A stretch of DNA of 64,000 nucleotides from Thraustochytrium sp. TN22 (Eukaryota > Sar > Bigyra > Thraustochytrida > Thraustochytriidae). Below, piece by piece: positions 39,755 through 49,430 of the stretch (its first letter is position 1; each line of letters starts with the position of its first letter). The position numbers and the translations under genes are program-made. The stretch spans positions 62,001-126,000 of the forward strand of contig JABLUY010000053.1 of assembly GCA_013306675.1 (NCBI GenBank). The letters run 5' to 3'. The notes below the pieces were generated by a model. It ran no database searches. It saw only the letters and a list, made by a program, of their open reading frames with translations, and had not been told where the DNA came from.

Positions 39755-41512
39755 ATGGGCATCGCGACGCGCGTGCGCCAAAGCCTCGGCAGGCTGAGTC
39801 AGCGAGGGCGCGGAGACGCGGCGTACGAGGAGGAGGAGAAGCGCCTCGTGGACTACCGCAGCATCAGCCTGGGCCTGCTCCACAAGGTGCTCTCGGAACT
39901 CCTGGACGGCAGCCTCGCGGAGAACGTGCAGCTGGTCGTGGCGACGCGCGACCTGAGCGACCGCGTCGAGGAGGGCAGCACGCTGCAGATTGTGGCGCAC
40001 GAGGATGACGGCGCCGTGCGGGTCGCGGCGACCCATGTGGAGGGCGAGCTCATCGTGGCGGTGGACGAGGATGTGGTCGTCAAGCCGCGGGAGGACTGGA
40101 GCACCGAAGACGTCGCGGAGCACGTGGTCATGCCGCGCGCGCTGCAAATGCCGGCGGACCAGGCGATCTTCTTGAACACCGCGCCTGCGACGGCCGTGGG
40201 CGGCCGCTTCCAAGGCACCTTCGTGAGCCAGGCCCGGCGCTGCAGGTTCGCGGACCTGGTCGGCGCGCTGCTCGCGCACTTTGAGAGTCATGACCCGGAG
40301 GGTGTCTATGTGTGGCTGGACCTCTTCTGCGCCAACCAACCACTGCTGACCAGCAAGGACCGGCCGAGCGCCGAGACGCAAGCGCTGCGCGACCGCGTCC
40401 TGACCGGGGGTCTGCACGAGGCCATCACGCGGTTCGACAGCGCCTTGGTGTTCTTTGACCGCTGGGACGAGCCCGCGCCCTTGCAGCGCGCATGGTGCGT
40501 GTGGGAGATCTATGGGGCCGTACGCGGCGGGCGGGCGCCCAGCGTCGTGTACGCGCCGGGCGAGGAGGAGCGCTTCATCGAGACGCTTCTCCATGACGCG
40601 GACGAGATCGCCGTGGCCATGGCCAACAAGATGGACATGCGCCGGGCAACGTGCTGGAAGGCTGACGACAAGGCCATGATCGACAGGGCCGTGAGCGAAA
40701 AGCTGGAGGGCGGATACACGACGCTCAACATGGAGCTGCACGACCGCCAGCGGGACTGGCTGACTGGCATCGCGCGCGACAAGGCTGCCCAAGCCCGGCG
40801 GGCAGAGGGCGGCGACATGATGCGCACGGCAAAACTACTCGCTCAAGTCGGCTACCTGGTCCACACGCAGGGCAGCTACGGCGAGGCAATTCAGTACTAC
40901 ACGGAGGCGCAGGAGATTTTGACGAACCAGCTCGGGCCCAGGCACGCGCGCGTCGCCATCCAGCTGGTCAACAGCGGCGTTGCCTTCAAAGACCAGGGCG
41001 ACTACGAGGAGGCCCTGGACAGGTACCAGCTCGCGCTGTCCATCTTTCGAGAAGCACTCGGGCCACAGCATCGCTTGGTGGGGACGACGCTCAACAATAT
41101 CGGCGGCATTTTCATAAGGCAGGACCGCCACGAGGAGGCGTTGGACTTTTACAAGGCGTCGCTGGCGGTGCACAGGGCAAACCCCAAGGCGCGGCTGCCC
41201 GATGTGGCGCAGTCACTCGCCAACATCGGTCAGGCGCTGCGCCACCTGGACCGCCTCGAGGAGGCGCTGGAGAGCTTCGAAGAGGCCCTCTCCATCTACC
41301 GAGAGGCCCTCGGCCCGCGACACCCATTCGTGGCGACCGCGCTCTACAATGTCGCCTGCCTGCACCGTGCCCGCGGCGACTGGCAGGCCGCGCTGGCGCT
41401 CTTCGAGGAGGTTCTCGAGATCCGTCTCGAGGCACTGGGCGCAAGTCACCCGGACACGCAAAATGTACAAGCCTCAATCCGGAACTGTCGCGAACGAGAG
41501 CACTCTTCGTAG
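39755..41512 (+). CDS. TIR-like domain joined to kinesin-light-chain-type TPR repeats
   Basis: Protein of 585 residues from the ATG at 39755 (MGIATRVRQSLGRL). Residues about 100-330 have a TIR-like layout: YVWLDLFCANQ at about 184-194, then the strand ALVFFDRWDEPAPLQRAWCVWEIYGAV (about 230-257) that resembles the S/x-W-C-x-x-E end of TIR and related folds. No obvious catalytic Glu is placed with confidence. From about 355 there are five to six TPRs of kinesin-light-chain/NB-ARC-TPR type, with the 42-residue spacing and LGPxHxxVAxxLxNxGxxxxxQGxYxEAL signature. TPRs of this kind serve as protein-binding scaffolds. A signalling role, possibly immune-like, is inferred from the domain combination. 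It lies divergent from the receptor kinase. Confidence 0.8.
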   Translation: MGIATRVRQSLGRLSQRGRGDAAYEEEEKRLVDYRSISLGLLHKVLSELLDGSLAENVQLVVATRDLSDRVEEGSTLQIVAHEDDGAVRVAATHVEGELIVAVDEDVVVKPREDWSTEDVAEHVVMPRALQMPADQAIFLNTAPATAVGGRFQGTFVSQARRCRFADLVGALLAHFESHDPEGVYVWLDLFCANQPLLTSKDRPSAETQALRDRVLTGGLHEAITRFDSALVFFDRWDEPAPLQRAWCVWEIYGAVRGGRAPSVVYAPGEEERFIETLLHDADEIAVAMANKMDMRRATCWKADDKAMIDRAVSEKLEGGYTTLNMELHDRQRDWLTGIARDKAAQARRAEGGDMMRTAKLLAQVGYLVHTQGSYGEAIQYYTEAQEILTNQLGPRHARVAIQLVNSGVAFKDQGDYEEALDRYQLALSIFREALGPQHRLVGTTLNNIGGIFIRQDRHEEALDFYKASLAVHRANPKARLPDVAQSLANIGQALRHLDRLEEALESFEEALSIYREALGPRHPFVATALYNVACLHRARGDWQAALALFEEVLEIRLEALGASHPDTQNVQASIRNCREREHSS

Positions 41513-42145
41513 TTGCGCCCAGCGTAAGTCACCGGGGAGTCGAATCCGTTCAGACGATTCATCTCGTCTTGGTCTTGTCTCGTTTTGTTTCGTGGCGTGG
41601 AGTTGCGTTGCGTTGCGTTGCGTTGCTTTGCGTTTCGCTGCGCACCAATGCAATCAAAATGTTGAGCGGACTAAATGTATGCAAGTCTATCCCAATCACA
41701 CCTCTATGCTTACTCGTATCCGCCTACCACGCGGGGGTCCCTCGGTGACGCCCGGCACAGGGGGCACTAAAGCGTATTAAGAGGGTACTTTACTCCCGAT
41801 TTGCTCCAAAAAAGTGGCCTAGAGTCTGGCGAAGTTAGTTCCGCATTCGATCAAAAACGCAGCGATGGGGCCGAGCTTGAAGAGGCCCACTCGAAGCGAC
41901 CCAAGGCTCCTGCCCCCTATTCATTTTGGCCGAAGGCGTGGTGGTTAGGATGAGATGAGCTCGGCAGTTCGCCCAGAGCGGCTTTGGGGGGAGCTCGCGC
42001 GCGACTTCGTCGCGGAGCGCGCTGGAGCCGCAGGCGCTGCGGCGCGCGGCTGCAGGCGGCCCTGGCGGGTGCCTTGTGCCTGCTCTCAGCTCGCACGCCC
42101 CTGCCGCAGCGCTTGGACGTGGAGTCGGGCCCGCACTGCGACATC
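41513..42145. other. Gene-free flank of the transposon remnant
   Basis: About 630 bp with lower GC. It contains a GTTGC pentanucleotide run (41,602-41,631) and an AT-richer part around 41,640-41,830. No gene seen. It may hold the left end of the transposon remnant, but terminal inverted repeats could not be identified by eye; a TTAA occurs at 41,777-41,780. Confidence 0.45.
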
Positions 42146-43821
42146 ATGGCATCGGCGAGGCCTAACCACCGCGTGGAGGACGACAGCGACAGCGACAGCG
42201 ACAGCGAGTTCGTGCCCCTGGACAAGCGGGACACAGGGGACGAAGACGAAGAAGGAGAGGAGCTTGGCGACGAGGATGCTCGTGCTGAGGCCGCTGCGCA
42301 GCAAGACTTCGAAGACATACTTGCGTTGGTCGACGAACCGACGCGTGGTGCGAGTGCATGTTCGAGGTCGGCCTCATTCAGCACAAGACCGTTCCGGGGC
42401 TCGCAGTCTCGCCGGATGGAGTCGCTCGCGTCCGGCTTCCAGGCGCGGAGTGCGACGCATCGTCAGTACTATGCAGCGTCGAGATCAAGACGCGCGTCGC
42501 GCCTGGAGGCGCGGTAGACGCACGTATCGTGAGCACCCAGATGAACACGTGGGGGACGAGACTTGGTGGAAGGCCATACCTGCCGAGCACCGCGCGCAAG
42601 TCTTGCACCAAGCTGTGGTCCTCCAAATCGATCACGTGCTCTACGTTGCTGCCAGCACGAGTTCGTGTTTGTACGCCTGCCTCGTTGAAGTGCCTCCGGA
42701 CGCCCGGCTCGCCATGGAGCGCGCTCTGAAACCGTGGGCGGACAAGCTCACGACATGGGCGCACCAGAGCATCGACAGCGGGTGCGCCGCCCAAGCCACC
42801 TGCCATCTTCGGCGAGGAGGAGGGGGCGGTGCTGAGCTCGCACTTCCGGCTGTGGCGCGCCATGCGCAAGCTTGTCGCTCTGAAGGGGCCCATGCGGCCC
42901 GTGCATGTCATCAAGTGCTTACCGCAGGAGCTATACAACGTCGCAAAGGGCGGCGTCGACGGAAGCACACAGTACGTGGAGCAGATCACCAACACGCAGT
43001 GCATGAATCTGAGCTGCGACCAGAACATCGCGTTGCGCACGTACAAGCAGCTCGTTGTCAACGCCATCGTGGTCTACCGCTACTTACAGGCTGCGAGGAA
43101 GAGCAACCTCGAAGACAGCGACGGGCTAAAGGCCCTCCGCGACAAGGTGAACCGCTCTGAAGCGCTCAGCACTGTCTCGTTCCGCCTCACTGTCGACATG
43201 GTCCGTCACGTCTACAGGAGCAGGCAGCTCGATACGGCGCAGGTGGAGTTCAACATGCAGCCAAGCATGCCCAAGCCCACTGGGCTCACCAGGGAAGCGG
43301 CGAGGGACCTCGTGACCGCCGGTAAGCGCAAGCGAACCCCCGAGTTGCAGAAGTTCTTCAACCACGGCCAAGCCCGCGACATCCGCCTCGATGCCGCACT
43401 GCAACATGACTCAGAGGCCGCGGGAAAGGCATCCTTCAACGCCAACAACAAGAGGATTCCCGCCAAGCGGCTCTGCGTCATCTGCGGCAAGCAAACGCAC
43501 CGTCGTTGCACCATCTGCGGTGTGCCTCTGCACGTGTTCATGAGAAAGAATGAACGCACAACCTGCTTTTCCAAGTGGCACACGCGCGTGCGCGTCGAGC
43601 CTCACGAAGGCTTCAAGAAGCGCAAGACAAACGTCAACGGAACACCTTCGCCCATTTGCCTCGATCATGTCGATTCGAGCAGCGCCAGTGCCTCGTCCGG
43701 TACCCCTACAGCGCAGAGCAGGAACGACCACGTAGCCCAAGCCAGCTACACCGACACCCCATCAAGCCATAGTTCAAGATCCTCTCGCAGCAGCCTCAGC
43801 ACGAGTCCATCGTGCCCTTGA
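42146..43821 (+). mobile_element. Broken DNA transposon: YqaJ-like nuclease plus piggyBac-like transposase part
   Basis: The coding signal moves between frames about three times. An acidic start (MASARPNHRVEDDSDSDSD, from 42146) is followed by a PD-(D/E)xK nuclease-like segment (GLAVSPDGVA...CSVEIKTRV, around 42,390-42,500) and a continuation resembling the YqaJ family (HRAQVLHQAVVLQIDHVLYV). The last and longest piece (42,829-43,821) contains KGGVDGSTQYVEQ, similar to the GGVD of piggyBac-type DDE transposases, and a Cys-rich end LCVICGKQTHRRCTICGVPLHV...CFSKWHT like the piggyBac C-terminal zinc finger. GC is lower than in neighbouring genes. It looks like an inactive DNA-transposon copy; exact ends are unknown and piggyBac kinship is by motif only. 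Confidence 0.6.
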
Positions 43822-44043
43822 TGCAGCCCAAGTTGGCCTCAGCATCCGCACAGGCCAGTCGGAAGTGACCAACACTTTACGCTTCCATACAAACCCAGTA
43901 GTTGAAAGTTCCAAAAATGATTAGAATCATGATAGCAACAGGTCAGTCGAGCGCAAGCAGGAGAGCCGATTTACTAGGGATAATATGGCTATCCTGATTA
44001 AACTCCGTCTAGGGCGATGGGATTGGGCTATGCCTTATTACTG
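43822..44043. other. AT-richer spacer after transposon remnant
   Basis: About 220 bp of unusually AT-rich sequence, possibly the right end of the element. A GGATAATATGGCTATCC hairpin-like inverted repeat lies near 43,978-43,995, and a TTAA lies at 43,998-44,001. No gene seen. Confidence 0.4.
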
Positions 44044-44952
44044 TTAGTCCTTGAGTGGGAGTTGCTGCCTCACACTTCGTAGCTCGTCTTTTAGAGCGGC
44101 AATTTCTTCGCGCAGCCGAGGCACAAGCGAGACGCAGCTCCCATCACAGGGCTTGCGGGCGATCAAACTGGCGCCTAGCGCAGCGGAATCAGAGGGTGGG
44201 ATGGTCGCGAGTTCGCGAGGTGGTGGCGGCGGCCGGAGCGCCTCCGGCAGTTGCTGCGCTGTGGTGCTCGGGCTCCGGCCGCGCTTGAGCGAACTGTAGC
44301 GCAGGAGGATGTCCTCATCCGACGGGAAGATGGGCGCCTCCGCATTGGCGGCCACAATGGAGCTTGCAATAAAAGCAGGTTGTGACTCCACCGGTTGCTC
44401 TTTAATGCGATCCCGCAAGCGATCCACGCTCTTGCTCATTTGCTCCACGTATTCCATCTTGCTGGCGATGAATTGCGCGTACAATTCAGCCGAGGCATTC
44501 TTGGACTTGCTCGAGACAAAGATGGCATGAGAGCGCACCTTTTGCTGGAAGGTCTGCCCCTGGACCTTGATGCTGAAGCTCATTTCTACGACAAACTTGT
44601 TTGACTTGCACACGGACGAGTGCACTTTGAGCGCGACCGAGTCCGGCACCACGAGCACCAGCTGCACCAGCTCGGACGACTCGCTCTTGAACCGCTGCAG
44701 CGCCTCGTCGATGCGGAAGTCGCCCGACCGGTCATACTCGGCGCCCGTCGCCGACACCTGCAGCACGCGAACGGCGTCCAGGTCCCACTCCGGCGCGCCG
44801 TTGGACCCTTGTGCGCTCTCGTCCGGCAGTGGCTCCAACACCACCACGAAGTGCAGCGCCCGCCCGTGCGACCCCACGTTCAGAAACGCCTTGTGCGACT
44901 GGTGCAGCAGGTGCACGCGCGCGCCCTGCGCCGTGAGTCCCGCCTCCGCCAT
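44044..44952 (-). CDS. Unknown protein with beta-rich core and C-terminal coiled coil
   Basis: Protein of 302 residues from MAEAGLTAQGARVHLLH (44952). Residues about 30-160 alternate short beta strands (LHFVVVLEPLP, ELVQLVLVVPDSVALKVHS, KFVVEMSFSIKVQG, RSHAIFVSSKSK). The final strand plus SSKSKN recalls the end of Ig-fold DNA-binding domains in p53/STAT-like transcription factors, but the match is weak and I do not claim it. A helical segment (YVEQMSKSVDRLRDRIKEQ) and a Pro-rich linker (RPPPPPRELATIPP) precede a C-terminal leucine-type coiled coil (LVPRLREEIAALKDELRSVRQQL). It is intronless with good third-position bias. Its 5' end abuts a CGCCT repeat. Nuclear dimeric regulator is only one possibility. 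Confidence 0.68.
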   Translation of the reverse strand: MAEAGLTAQGARVHLLHQSHKAFLNVGSHGRALHFVVVLEPLPDESAQGSNGAPEWDLDAVRVLQVSATGAEYDRSGDFRIDEALQRFKSESSELVQLVLVVPDSVALKVHSSVCKSNKFVVEMSFSIKVQGQTFQQKVRSHAIFVSSKSKNASAELYAQFIASKMEYVEQMSKSVDRLRDRIKEQPVESQPAFIASSIVAANAEAPIFPSDEDILLRYSSLKRGRSPSTTAQQLPEALRPPPPPRELATIPPSDSAALGASLIARKPCDGSCVSLVPRLREEIAALKDELRSVRQQLPLKD

Positions 44953-45108
44953 GTCGCCTCCTCGCCTCGCCTCGCCTCGCCTCGCGCTTCGTCGCGGGAA
45001 AATCCCTCGCCGCCGCCCCCACCACCGCCGCCGCCGCCGCCGCGGAGCTAGGGGCCGCGTGCGGCCGCGCGCGCCGAGCTTTGCGCTGCTGCCGCCGCCG
45101 CCGCGGCT

Positions 45109-45146
<38 letters not shown>

Positions 45147-45750
45147 GCAGCCGCCGCGCAGCCGCGCGCGCTTGCGGCTTTGCTGGCGGCGCCGGGGCGG
45201 CCTCTCTCTCTCTCTACTAACTAACGACGACGGCTGCGAACTCGGACCGGGGCGTGGAGGCCGCCTCGGCCTGGGACACCGTAGCCCACCAGCGCGCCGC
45301 CGGCGTGGGTGCGTCGCAACGCGCAGAGCAGAGCAGAGCAGACCTACTTAGAGCCTGGAGCAGATTGAGCAGCTTGAGCCACAAGAGCAATCATCGCTGC
45401 AGCGAGATGCGTGTGACCCTGCCGGTGCAAAGAGGTGAAGAAGGCGGCTGAGCACGGCCAAGGGCGGCCGCTGCAAGGCCCAAGAAGGCGGGCAGGGGCT
45501 GGTGCTGAGCTCGCGCCGCGTGCTCGCGCCGCTCTGTCGCTCGCCGAATGTCATGGTTCTGCATCATGTCCATGTCGACAGACGTGGACATGGCAGGAAT
45601 CGCAAGGGTAGCAGGAAATGTGTTCATTTTGTGAACAAGAGGCGAAGCCTGCCTGAGCACGTTATAGACAAGAGACCGCGCGCGGAAGTCGAGGGCGAGA
45701 CACCACGAAGCCGAGCTGGAAAAGGACTTGGGGCGGCGAGGGCTGGTCGG
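44953..45750. other. GC-rich intergenic region with CCG run
   Basis: About 800 bp. It contains a CTCGC run (44,958-44,985), a CCG trinucleotide array (45,108-45,146), a TCTC run (45,204-45,215) and AGAGC repeats (45,325-45,340). The right part is moderate in GC and may hold the 3' UTR of the LRR gene. No gene is supported. Confidence 0.5.
45108..45146. repeat. CCG trinucleotide array
   Basis: About thirteen uninterrupted CCG units in non-coding sequence upstream of the coiled-coil gene. Confidence 0.9.
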
Positions 45751-47074
45751 TCAAAGGTCGTCGTCGTCGTCTTGGAGGAGGCCCGCAAAGGAGGTGGCGA
45801 CACGGAATGCGCGGCTGCGAGAAGATCCCCATGTGAGGACGAGCATCCACTTCATGGCCTCGACGCCGAGCGCGGGCGGCGGGCGGAACCAGTCGAGCGT
45901 CTTGTGCACATGAATGCCGCAGGCGGCAAGGCGAGCCTGCGTGGGTCGGTCCTCGTCGGCCATGGCGGGCGCCAGGGCGGGATCGACGTAATCAAAATCG
46001 GAAGAGGCAGCGACAGCAGGACCGTCGCGCGCGAGAGCGGCAGTCTGCAAAGGGCCGGCGGCCGCGGCGCCAAAGTCCGGGAGCATGGGCACACCGAGCT
46101 CGATGACCTTTTCGATCTCTGGACAGACCTCGGCGCGCAGCAGGCGCAGCGTCTCGAGGCGGTGTGGCGCGAGAAAGCCGGCCTGCAGCATAAGCTCGAA
46201 AGAGGCCCATGCGCAGCAGGAGACGTCCAGGTAGCGAAGCGTGCGAAAGTGGCGCGGGTCGCCGAGCGTGGAGAGCAGGTAGTAGGAGGCGTCGCCGGTG
46301 TTGAAGTTGCCAGCCAGGGAGAGCGCCTGGAGCCCCGGGCACGCCCTGGCCAAGAGTTCCACGACGTCCTCGGTAAGGTGCGGGCAGAAGGACACGTCGA
46401 GGTCCACGAGCTTGTGCACGCCGCGCACATGAAGTACGTCAGCGGCGAGCAGCGCCGACTCCCACGAGTCGGCGAGCGCAGCCGCGGCAGCCCCCGTGGC
46501 GCCGGCGTCGTCCGCATCGTCGGCACTCGCCGAGACGGCGGTCTCGGCGATGGGCTCGATGACGCGCACGAAGTCGTCGGTGAGTTCGGCGCAGCGCAGC
46601 GGGAGCGCCGTCATGTTGCCGTCGATGAGGCCGGCGAGCAGCTCGTCGGTGAGCACACCGCGCGGGCTGCCAGCGCTGTGAGCGCGCAGCGCGGCGAGCG
46701 CGGTCTGGCGGAGCACCTCCTGCTTGACGGTGGGCGGCAGCGTGGCGAGCGCCGCGACGTCGTCGGTGGAGACGAAGCGCAGGTCGTCGACGATGAAGCG
46801 CACGCAGAGCGCCTCGAGCGTGGGCACGCGCGGCTCCTGCGTGCGCCAGTCGGCCACGCTGCGGCGCAGGAACTCGCGCGTGGCGCGGTCGTACTCGGGC
46901 CCGGCGCTGCGGCGCAGCGCTTGCGACGCCAGGTACTCGCGCTCCTTCTGCTTTTTGAGCTGGAACTTCTCGAAGAGCCGCATCTCCGACACCTGCCTCG
47001 ACACCGTCATGGGCTCCGGCGCGCGCGGGCCCACCTCGCCGTCCACGTCGCGCGAGTGCCACATGAAGGCCGCA

Positions 47075-47117
<43 letters not shown>

Positions 47118-47127
47118 GCCCCGCCAT
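45751..47127 (-). CDS. Leucine-rich repeat protein with Gly-rich start and poly-Asp end
   Basis: Protein of 458 residues from MAGRGGGG (47127); the frame is open further upstream, but that part overlaps the divergent gene. A run of 13 Gly (a CCG array on the plus strand) is followed by a helical basic region (LFEKFQLKKQKEREYLASQ). A degenerate F-box-like stretch (ALCVRFIVDDLRFVSTDDVAAL, 90-140) is followed by cysteine-type LRRs: VLHVRGVHKLVDLDVSFCPHLTEDVVELL, LQALSLAGNFN, LRYLDVSCCAWASFELML, LETLRLLRAEVC. The C-terminus ends in five Asp and a Leu (QDDDDDL). It could be an FBXL-type ubiquitin-ligase adaptor like the gene at 2691-4370, but the F-box is not convincing. It is divergent from the Zn-ribbon protein with 216 bp between starts. 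Confidence 0.8.
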
Positions 47128-47343
47128 GAGCGCCGCGCGGATCTCCAGGCGCGCCGCCGCGCAGCGGTGCCCGGGCTTGCCCGCGCGCTCGCCGTCCGCG
47201 CCCCACGCCATCTGCGGCGCGCGCTCCGGGTCTGCCGCCGCGCCGCCGCGCGCCGGGGCTCCGAGGCCGCCCAAGGGGGGCCGCCCGCTCGCCGCCGCGG
47301 CCACGACGCCGCCGGCAAACCCATCCCCATCCCGCGCGCGGCG
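47128..47343. promoter_or_regulatory. Short bidirectional promoter region
   Basis: Only 216 bp lie between the divergent start codons of the LRR gene and the Zn-ribbon gene, all of it strongly GC-rich. Shared control is likely. No TATA-like element seen. Confidence 0.5.
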
Positions 47344-48993
47344 ATGCTGCGCGCACGCGCGGGCCGCGCCGAGCTGCGCGCGCCGCCGCGCCCGCCCCTC
47401 TGCGCCTGCGAGGAGGACCGCCGCGCAGCGCGGGCGCCGGCCGGCGCCGGCGGCGAGGGCCGCAAGCGCAGGCGCGTGCAGGAGCAGCAGCAGCAGCAGC
47501 AGCAGCACCACCACCACCACCACCACCACCACCAGGAGGAGGTCGAGCAGGAGGAGGATGGCGGGCTGGGCGGCGGCGAAAACGGCGGCGGCGGCCACGG
47601 GGCGCACCGTCGCAACGGCGAGGCCGAGGTCCTGAGGAACGACGCCGGCGAGGAGATCGACGAGCTCGAGGCCAAGGACGTCCGCAAGCGCCCGCGCGGC
47701 GCTGATCGTGGCGTTGCTCATGGCGCTGCCCACGACGACGACGGCGAAGAGGGGGAGGGGGACGAGTATGGGCGGCTGGCGCTGTTTGAGCCGCATGTGA
47801 CGTGGTGCGAGCAGCCGCTCGAGGAGGAGGACTCGCTGCAGGCGCAGCTGGTGCGGCTCGCGGAGCGGGGGTCCGAAGCGGGGTCCGAGGCGGAGAGCAA
47901 GGGCCAAGAGCAAGGGCGGCAAGAGGGCGAGGAGGACGAGGGCGAGGACGAGGACGACGAGGACGAGGACGAGGAAGCGGCGCAGCGACTGGCAGGCGGC
48001 TCGGAGGAGCTCCTGCCCGGCCTGGGCGATGTGGCAGCGCTGCGCGTGGAGCTCAAGTGCGCAAAGTGCAAGCGCGTCGTGGTGCCATGCACGTGCTGCC
48101 GCAGCGCCATGGTGGCCGTGGACCCGGAGGAGCCGGCTGCGGCGTGCGCGGCGTGCGGGTTCCTGGAGGTCACGGACACGGCGCTGCGGCGGCAGCTGGG
48201 CCTGCGGCCCGTTGACGTGACGGCGCGCTCGGACCGCGAGGTGCGCTTTCTGCAGTCGGCGCGCGACCTGGAGGGCTTCGCGGCGTCGCTGGAGAAGACC
48301 TGGCTCGCGCTCGGCGGCCGGCTGCGCGAGCAGGCCGAGCGCAGGCAGCCCACCAACCTGCGCCTGGAGCTGGAGTTCATGCGGTGCCGCGCGCTGCTGC
48401 TCTCGCTGGGCGACCCGCGGCAGCGCCTCCGCGACGCGGCGGCCGCGGCGACGGCTCGCGCCGTGCCCTCGCGGCGCGCGCTGCTGCGTCTCGCGGACGA
48501 CCTGCGCGGGCTCGAGGCGCGCAGCTCGCCCAACGCGACGCAGTCGCCCGGGGTGGCGTCCGGCGGCGCGAGCCGCCCTCGCTTCGCCTCGCTGGCGCCC
48601 GCGCGCGAGGCGCTCGAGGCCGCCGTCGACAGCGCGCGGCGGCTGCCTGCGCTCGCGCGCGAGCTGGTCGCGCTGCGCGCCGCGCTGCGCGACCGCCTGT
48701 CTGCCTCGGGCCTGCCGCCCACGCGCGCGGCGCAGGTGCTCCGCGCGCACCTGCAGCGCCGCCTGCGCGCCTCCTCCCTGGCGCACCGCCGCGCGCTGCG
48801 CCCCGTCGCCGCCGCGCTGCTCGCGCTGCACGCCGCCATGCGCGAGGTCCTGGCGCGCGCGCACGCGCGCCCCGCCGCGCCGCCCGCCGCCGGGCACGCC
48901 GCCGCGGCCATGCGCGGCCTGCGCGCTGCATTCGTGGCTCTCGCCGCCGCGGCCGCGCGCGCCGCGCCGCCCGCCGCCGCCGCGCGCGCCTGA
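47344..48993 (+). CDS. Unknown protein with Gln/His tracts and cysteine-rich Zn-binding motif
   Basis: Protein of 549 residues from the ATG at 47344 (MLRARAGRAELRA). The first 230 residues are low complexity: a basic GRKRRRVQE signal, an eight-residue Gln run directly followed by nine His (47,483-47,534), and a long Glu/Asp region. At about 239-275 is a compact cysteine motif CAKCKRVVVPCTCC...AACAACGF with paired CxxC elements, likely one zinc-binding module. The remainder is Ala/Leu/Arg-rich helix (LRLELEFMRCRALLLSLGDPRQRLRD, LRAHLQRRLRASSLAHRRALRPV), probably a helical bundle. No family is recognised. The NLS-like start and acidic tract suggest a nuclear protein, an inference. Confidence 0.65.
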   Translation: MLRARAGRAELRAPPRPPLCACEEDRRAARAPAGAGGEGRKRRRVQEQQQQQQQHHHHHHHHHQEEVEQEEDGGLGGGENGGGGHGAHRRNGEAEVLRNDAGEEIDELEAKDVRKRPRGADRGVAHGAAHDDDGEEGEGDEYGRLALFEPHVTWCEQPLEEEDSLQAQLVRLAERGSEAGSEAESKGQEQGRQEGEEDEGEDEDDEDEDEEAAQRLAGGSEELLPGLGDVAALRVELKCAKCKRVVVPCTCCRSAMVAVDPEEPAAACAACGFLEVTDTALRRQLGLRPVDVTARSDREVRFLQSARDLEGFAASLEKTWLALGGRLREQAERRQPTNLRLELEFMRCRALLLSLGDPRQRLRDAAAAATARAVPSRRALLRLADDLRGLEARSSPNATQSPGVASGGASRPRFASLAPAREALEAAVDSARRLPALARELVALRAALRDRLSASGLPPTRAAQVLRAHLQRRLRASSLAHRRALRPVAAALLALHAAMREVLARAHARPAAPPAAGHAAAAMRGLRAAFVALAAAAARAAPPAAAARA

Positions 48994-49004
48994 CCTTCAA
49001 GCCA

Positions 49005-49080
49005 GCCATGCCATGCCATGCCATGCCATGCCATGTGCCATGCCATGCCATGCCATGCCATGTGCCATGCCATGCCATGC
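49005..49080. repeat. CCATG pentanucleotide run
   Basis: About fourteen CCATG/GCCATG units in three blocks separated by CCATGTG, directly after the stop codon of the Zn-ribbon gene. Confidence 0.92.
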
Positions 49081-49430
49081 CGCGGCTGCGCGTGCAAGCG
49101 GCAGCTGACCCAAACTGCGGCCGCGCCCGGGCGGCCCGCCAGCCCGCGCGCCTGCCCGCGCGCCAGCCCGCGCGCCTGCCCGCGCGCCTGCCGCTGCCGC
49201 TGCCTGCCTGCCTGCCCTTCGCGCCGTGTCATGCCGCGGCTGCGCGAGCTCGCAAGCGAGGCAGCTGACCCAAACTGGCCCGGCCGCGCCCGGGCGGCGC
49301 GCCTGCCCGCGCGCCTGCCCGCGCGCCTGCCCGCGCGCCTGCCGCGCGCCTGCCCGCGCCGAGCCGCGCCAAGGCCTGCGCGCGGTTCGTGCCATGTCAT
49401 GACGCGGCTGCGCGTGCAGGCGAGCAAGCA
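49077..49430. repeat. ~154-168-bp tandem repeat, about 2.2 copies
   Basis: Units start at 49,077, 49,231 and 49,399. The first two share CGGCTGCGCG, CAGCTGACCCAAACT, CGCGCCCGGGCGGC and runs of GCGCGCCTGCCC. The third is truncated after the GCGCGTGCAGGCGAGCAAGC part. The spacing of 154 and 168 bp shows an internal length change. Confidence 0.82.

Noticed and set aside
41777-44001. TTAA target duplications around the transposon remnant
   Set aside because: TTAA occurs near both ends, but the sequences inside do not form matching terminal inverted repeats by eye.
45502-47343. Long plus-strand frame upstream of the Zn-ribbon gene
   Set aside because: It overlaps the minus-strand LRR gene, which has real repeat structure; GC-rich shadow frames stay open by chance.
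47128-48897. Minus-strand extension of the LRR gene
   Set aside because: The extension opposes the Zn-ribbon gene and is Arg/Ala low complexity; the Met at 47,127 is a better start.
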